Shown here in pieces: positions 59,873 to 64,000 of a stretch of DNA of 64,000 nucleotides. Where the stretch lies: assembly GCA_024685175.1 (NCBI GenBank), contig JAIKWD010000007.1:1-64000 (forward strand). The letters run 5' to 3'. A program made the translations under genes and the position numbers. Each line of letters starts with the position of its first letter. Within the stretch, counting starts at the first letter, position 1. The notes beneath the pieces were generated by a model. The model did not search any database and was not told where the DNA came from. It worked only from the letters and a program-made list of their open reading frames with translations. The stretch comes from Bacteroidales bacterium. GTDB lineage: Bacteria > Bacteroidota > Bacteroidia > Bacteroidales > WCHB1-69.

Positions 59873-61672
59873 ATGAAAGAGATACGCGAGAATCTCAAGC
59901 TCATACTTAAGACTCTGCCCGAGAAGCCTGGTGTCTATCGCTTCTTCGACGAGAACGGCACCATCATATATGTAGGCAAGGCCAAGCGTCTTAAGCGTCG
60001 CGTTTCCTCTTATTTTAACAAAGATCACGAATCAGCGAAAGTGCGCATGCTGGTTACCAAGATCCGGGACATCCAAACCACCGTGGTCGATACCGAATGG
60101 GAGGCCCTGTTGCTTGAAAACAGCATGATCAAACAGTACAAGCCGCACTATAACATCATGCTTAAGGACGACAAGTCATACCCATGGCTGGCCGTCACAA
60201 AAGAAGAGTTCCCACGTATTTTCCCCACCCGCCATCCCGAGCCCGACAAGATGCAACTCTTCGGGCCTTACTCTTCCGTAAAACAGATGAACGTTCTTTT
60301 GGATACCATCAACGAGATGTTTCCGCTACGCAAGTGCCGTCGGCTAGTGCAAAACGACAGACCTTGCATCCAATACCAGCTCAAAAAATGCTCGGCGCCT
60401 TGTTGTGGGCTCATCACAGCCGAGCAATACCAGCAATATATCGATCAAAGTATTGACATTATCAAGGGTAAAAGACGTGAGGTCATTTCCAAACTCAAGG
60501 ATGAGATGATGAAGCATGCCGACAACTGGGAATTCGAGGAGGCATCCCGCATCAAGCGTCAGATCGAAGTGCTGGAGAACTTTATTGTCAAATCAGTGGT
60601 AGTAAGCCAACAGATCACGGACTTGGACGTATTTGGCATGGAAGAGGACGATGACTGTGTATACGTCAGCTTCTTACGTATTGTGGACGGTGCTATAGTG
60701 CAGGCTCACACGTTAGAGTTAAACAACAAGCTTGATCGCAACGCCGAAGAAATGTTATGGACTGGCATTCTTGAGATGGACGAGCGGCTTCAAAAGCTCG
60801 ACGGGAAAGGCCTTTTCCGCACCATTCTCGTGCCCGCCATGCCTACCATAGAGACGGACCGCTGGGACTTCCAAGTGCCCCAACGCGGCGAGAAACGCAA
60901 GTTGGTGGAGTTGGCGGAGCGCAATGCCCATTTCTACATGCTTGAGAAGAAGAAGCGCCAAGACCTTGTCAACCCAGAGCGCCGGAGCCAACGCGTGCTC
61001 ACCGCCCTGCAAAAAGCGCTCGGCATGAAAACCTTGCCCCGCCACATTGAATGTTTCGACAACTCCAATACACAAGGCGAAGAACCCGTAGCCGCCATGA
61101 TTTGCTTCATTGACGGCAAACCAACCAAAAACGAATATCGCCATTTCAACGTCAAAACGGTTGTAGGTGCCGATGACTTTGCCACGATGGAAGAGGTCAT
61201 TTATCGACGCTATCATCGCCTCCTTGAAGAGGAAAAGCCCTTACCCGACCTCATAGTCATCGATGGTGGCAAAGGCCAGCTGAACGCCGCCTACAAGTCC
61301 ATCAAAGCCCTTGAAATCGAGAACCGCGTCATGGTGGTTGGCATTGCCAAGCGACTGGAGGATATCTACAAAGTTGGAGACGAGTATCCCGTATACATTG
61401 ACAAGAAATCTGAAGCACAGAAGCTGCTACAGCAAGTTCGCGACGAGGTACACCACTTCGGCATTACGCACCACAGGAAACGTCGCTCCAAGGCCAGCAT
61501 TGCCTCCGTTCTTGACGACGCTCCCGGCATCGGCACGGTGCTCAAACAAAGACTCTTGTCAACATTCAAGACCATAACCCGAATTCGTCAGGCATCAACT
61601 CAAGAACTGGCCTCAGTAGTAGGTCCGAAACGGGCACAAGAGTTGCAAGAATACCTCAACAAACAAAAATAA
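59873..61672 (+). CDS. uvrC: Excinuclease ABC subunit C
   Basis: 599 aa. Makes both incisions in nucleotide excision repair. The N-terminal GIY-YIG nuclease is PGVYRFFDENGTIIYVGKAKRLKRRVSSYF (18-47). A UVR motif lies at about 203-240 (ISKLKDEMMKHADNWEFEEASRIK). The RNase H-like endonuclease follows (IECFDNSNTQGEEPVAAMICF ... LPDLIVIDGGKGQLNAA) and a C-terminal helix-hairpin-helix pair (VLDDAPGIGTVLKQRLL). It is complete and starts 6 bases after the lipoprotein gene. Confidence 0.97.
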   Translation: MKEIRENLKLILKTLPEKPGVYRFFDENGTIIYVGKAKRLKRRVSSYFNKDHESAKVRMLVTKIRDIQTTVVDTEWEALLLENSMIKQYKPHYNIMLKDDKSYPWLAVTKEEFPRIFPTRHPEPDKMQLFGPYSSVKQMNVLLDTINEMFPLRKCRRLVQNDRPCIQYQLKKCSAPCCGLITAEQYQQYIDQSIDIIKGKRREVISKLKDEMMKHADNWEFEEASRIKRQIEVLENFIVKSVVVSQQITDLDVFGMEEDDDCVYVSFLRIVDGAIVQAHTLELNNKLDRNAEEMLWTGILEMDERLQKLDGKGLFRTILVPAMPTIETDRWDFQVPQRGEKRKLVELAERNAHFYMLEKKKRQDLVNPERRSQRVLTALQKALGMKTLPRHIECFDNSNTQGEEPVAAMICFIDGKPTKNEYRHFNVKTVVGADDFATMEEVIYRRYHRLLEEEKPLPDLIVIDGGKGQLNAAYKSIKALEIENRVMVVGIAKRLEDIYKVGDEYPVYIDKKSEAQKLLQQVRDEVHHFGITHHRKRRSKASIASVLDDAPGIGTVLKQRLLSTFKTITRIRQASTQELASVVGPKRAQELQEYLNKQK

Positions 61673-61697
61673 AAGGGTGAAACCGAAGTTCCACCCT
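61662..61697 (-). terminator. Terminator of the rpoC-DUF3467 transcript
   Basis: On the minus strand AGGGTGGAA (61697-61689), loop CTTCGG and TTTCACCCT (61682-61674) pair with one mismatch, followed by TTTATTTTTG. The tract overlaps the 3' end of uvrC on the other strand. Confidence 0.65.
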
Positions 61698-61741
61698 ATC
61701 CATCATTAATTTATTGTAAGAATTTGAACGATTTCAAATGA

Positions 61742-62038
61742 TTAGGCCTGACCGCCGCCATTTACCATTGGCGGGATAAAGCCCTTTGGGTTCTCAACAA
61801 TCACGCCGTTTTGTTCTTCAAACTTAGAGATATTGTCAGCCAAAGCGTTCAGCAATCTCTTAGCATTCTGAGGCGTCATAACCACACGTGAACGAACAGT
61901 ACCTTTCTGCAAACCAGGCATCATGGACACGAAATCCAAAATAAACTCGGTGTTGGAATGAGTGATGACTGCCAAGTTAGAGTAAACTCCTTGGGCCACT
62001 TCTTCCGGCAGGTTGATGTCAATTTTCTGTTCTGGCAT
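61742..62038 (-). CDS. DUF3467 domain protein
   Basis: 98 aa. KIDINLPEEVAQGVYSNLAVITHSNTEFILDFVSMMPG followed by VVMTPQNAKRLLNALADNI is the DUF3467 pattern. In Bacteroidota it is regularly encoded just downstream of rpoC, as here (26 bases). It is soluble, with no known function. The tail PPMVNGGGQA is flexible. Confidence 0.93.
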   Translation of the reverse strand: MPEQKIDINLPEEVAQGVYSNLAVITHSNTEFILDFVSMMPGLQKGTVRSRVVMTPQNAKRLLNALADNISKFEEQNGVIVENPKGFIPPMVNGGGQA

Positions 62039-62064
62039 AATGTGTCGTTTTTATCGTTGATGAA

Positions 62065-64000
62065 TTAGTTTTCGGCAAGTTCTTCCACCAAGTCTTCCTC
62101 CTTAGAAGCCATCAGGGATTCATATTCTTCCTTGGAGCCGACCTCAATGGTTTGGTATTTTCTAATACCTGTTCCAGCAGGAATCTTCTGACCCACAATG
62201 ACGTTCTCCTTCATACCGATAAGGTTGTCGGACTTGGCGTTGATAGCGGCCTCGGTAAGAACCTTGGTCGTCTCCTGGAAGGAAGCTGCGGAGATGAAGC
62301 TGTGCGTCTGCAACGAAGCACGCGTAATACCTTGCAGAATAGGTTTACCTGTAGCAGGACGGGCATCGCGAACAGCCACCAACTGCATGTCTTTACGTTT
62401 GAGGATGGAGTTGATGTCACGAAGTCTCTTGGCCGTGATGATCTGGCCCCTGCGAACCTCGTCGGACTCGCCGGGATCTTCCACCACTTTCTTATCCCAA
62501 ATAATATCGTTTTCTTCTTGGAAGTCAATCTTGTTGATCAACTCGCCTTGGAGGAACTTGGTATCGCCTGGATCTTCGATTTCCATCTTGCGCATCATCT
62601 GGCGAACGATAACTTCAAAATGTTTGTCGTTAATCTTCACACCTTGGAGACGATACACCTCTTGGATTTCGTTGATGATGTATTCCTGAACTTTCTGTGC
62701 ACCCTTGATATTCAAGATGTCGACAGGGGTAAGGGAACCTTCTGACAAAGGAGTACCAGCCTTCACAAAGTCGTTCTCCTGAGCCAAAATCTGCTTGGAT
62801 GTCGGGATGAGATAAACCTTGGCGCCTTCGCCGTCGCCGTTACGCGGAGTGATGCGAACCACACGGTTACCTCTCTTGAGTTTCTTCTCGAAGGAGACCA
62901 CACCGTCGATTTCGGAAACCACGGCAGGATCGGAAGGATTACGAGCCTCGAAGAGTTCGGTCACGCGCGGCAGACCGCCCGTGATATCGCCGGACTTACC
63001 GAATGAACGGAGAATCTTGACCAAAATTTCACCGGAATCGATATCCTGACCTTCATCGACGGACAAACGCGCGCCAACGGGAACGTCAAAGCTCTTGATC
63101 ACTTCACCATGCTTGTCCACGATGGAGATGCTCGGGTTCTTCGTCTTCAGACGGCTTTCGATAATAACCTTATCGTGGATATTGGTTTGCTCATCGGTTT
63201 CCACACGGTAGGTAATACCTTCGATGATATCGTTGAATTGAACCTTACCGGCAACGTCGGAAAGGATGACAGCATTGAACGGATCCCAATCGGCAATCAA
63301 ATCGCCCTTCTTGATGGGATCACCATGCTTGAAATAGAGGTTTGAACCATAAGGCACGTTGGCAGAAGCCAATGCAATACCTGTCTTCACATCGATAATC
63401 TTGATTTCAGCGGTACGGCCGATAACCTTATAGTAAACCTTTCCAAAGGCGTCAGTCTTCTCCAAAGCACGGAGTTCATCGATGCTCAAGACACCGTCGT
63501 ATGCGGCTTGGATAGAACTATTGGCGGCAACGTTACCTGCAACACCACCGACGTGGAACGTACGCAGGGTCAGCTGAGTACCAGGCTCACCGATGGACTG
63601 AGCGGCAATGACGCCGACGGCCTCACCGATCTGAACCATCTTACCCGTAGCCAAGTTACGACCGTAGCACTTCTGGCAGATACCATGCTTGGATTCGCAA
63701 GTGGGCACTGAACGAATCTCCACCTCTTCGATGGGGGATTCTTCAATAATCTTGCAATACTCTTCGGTCAATTCCTCACCAGCCTTGATGATCAATTCGC
63801 CAGTCTGAGGATGATATACGTCGTGGAGGGTAACACGACCAAGCAAACGATCGTACAGAGTCTCCACCACTTCTTCGTTCTTCTTCAGGGCGCTGACAGT
63901 CATACCACGCAAGGTGCCGCAGTCCTCTTCCGTGATAATCACGTCGTGGGACACGTCCACCAAACGACGGGTCAGATAACCAGCGTCAGCAGTCTTCAAA
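62065..64000 (-). CDS. rpoC: RNA polymerase beta-prime subunit, C-terminal part (partial at window end)
   Basis: 644 codons are visible, running off the right edge. [27 protein letters not shown] is the bridge-helix/trigger-loop region. [16 protein letters not shown] carries three of the four cysteines of the second zinc site. [29 protein letters not shown] is the trigger loop. [31 protein letters not shown] lies near the C-terminus, and the end is an acidic [21 protein letters not shown]. It is cotranscribed with the DUF3467 gene. Confidence 0.98.
   Translation of the reverse strand, partial: LKTADAGYLTRRLVDVSHDVIITEEDCGTLRGMTVSALKKNEEVVETLYDRLLGRVTLHDVYHPQTGELIIKAGEELTEEYCKIIEESPIEEVEIRSVPTCESKHGICQKCYGRNLATGKMVQIGEAVGVIAAQSIGEPGTQLTLRTFHVGGVAGNVAANSSIQAAYDGVLSIDELRALEKTDAFGKVYYKVIGRTAEIKIIDVKTGIALASANVPYGSNLYFKHGDPIKKGDLIADWDPFNAVILSDVAGKVQFNDIIEGITYRVETDEQTNIHDKVIIESRLKTKNPSISIVDKHGEVIKSFDVPVGARLSVDEGQDIDSGEILVKILRSFGKSGDITGGLPRVTELFEARNPSDPAVVSEIDGVVSFEKKLKRGNRVVRITPRNGDGEGAKVYLIPTSKQILAQENDFVKAGTPLSEGSLTPVDILNIKGAQKVQEYIINEIQEVYRLQGVKINDKHFEVIVRQMMRKMEIEDPGDTKFLQGELINKIDFQEENDIIWDKKVVEDPGESDEVRRGQIITAKRLRDINSILKRKDMQLVAVRDARPATGKPILQGITRASLQTHSFISAASFQETTKVLTEAAINAKSDNLIGMKENVIVGQKIPAGTGIRKYQTIEVGSKEEYESLMASKEEDLVEELAEN

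Noticed and set aside
1-64000. CRISPR array
   Set aside because: No regularly spaced direct repeats of 23-40 bases with unique spacers were seen; the period-7 tracts are far too short in unit length.

Overview
The window comes from a member of the Bacteroidota, most likely an anaerobic Bacteroidales. The grounds are: secreted proteases ending in type IX secretion (T9SS) C-terminal sorting domains; a Bacteroidota-type omega subunit; DUF4835, DUF4159 and DUF3467 proteins; a carboxypeptidase-regulatory-domain TonB receptor; class II aldolase; and at least fourteen promoters carrying the Bacteroidota -7 element TAnnTTTG. Shine-Dalgarno sequences are not conspicuous, as is usual in this phylum. 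No species can be named from the sequence alone.

Layout. 1-5411: end of ychF, tRNA-Gly(CCC), a phosphohexomutase, a methyltransferase and a fused ADP-forming acyl-CoA synthetase. 5409-12040: a sugar cluster (GH92 alpha-mannosidase plus FucP-like MFS transporter, divergent from a ROK kinase) and an M28 peptidase. 12041-22304: an AT-rich accessory island. Its core is a tightly packed leftward operon of eight genes (20236 down to 12331): GIY-YIG nuclease, D12-class DNA adenine methylase, PLD-nuclease/DEAD helicase, a 57-aa protein missed by the ORF track, an SMC/DndD-like ATPase, two unknown small proteins and a sigma-70 factor. Next to it is a Fic protein whose gene is bracketed by a 31-bp direct repeat. 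22305-26973: MBOAT acyltransferase and two periplasmic SGNH proteins (surface O-acylation). 27013-33332: LytTR regulator, trpS, a VWA membrane protein, DUF4159 protein and AtoE-type transporter. 33356-43642: T9SS C10 protease, aldolase, a YtxH/holin-X envelope set, a Rel/Spo enzyme, a T9SS subtilase and dnaX. 43750-52300: a long rightward housekeeping run (bamD, omega, coaBC, DUF4835, recN, porin-like, xseB, O-methyltransferase, trmD, O-antigen ligase). 52458-64000: a FISUMP surface protein, rpmB, TonB receptor plus beta-propeller lipoprotein, uvrC, DUF3467 protein and the C-terminal half of rpoC.

Most notable: (1) the methylase/helicase/ATPase operon with its own sigma factor and hidden 57-aa gene, a good candidate for a little-described anti-phage or restriction-like system; (2) dnaX split into two frames exactly at an AAAAAAG slippery run, so that the short frame gives a gamma-like protein and the shifted frame a tau of normal family length; (3) the 31-bp repeats around the Fic gene; (4) degenerate seven-base tandem repeats in three leaders. 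There is no CRISPR array, integrase, transposase or rRNA operon in the window.
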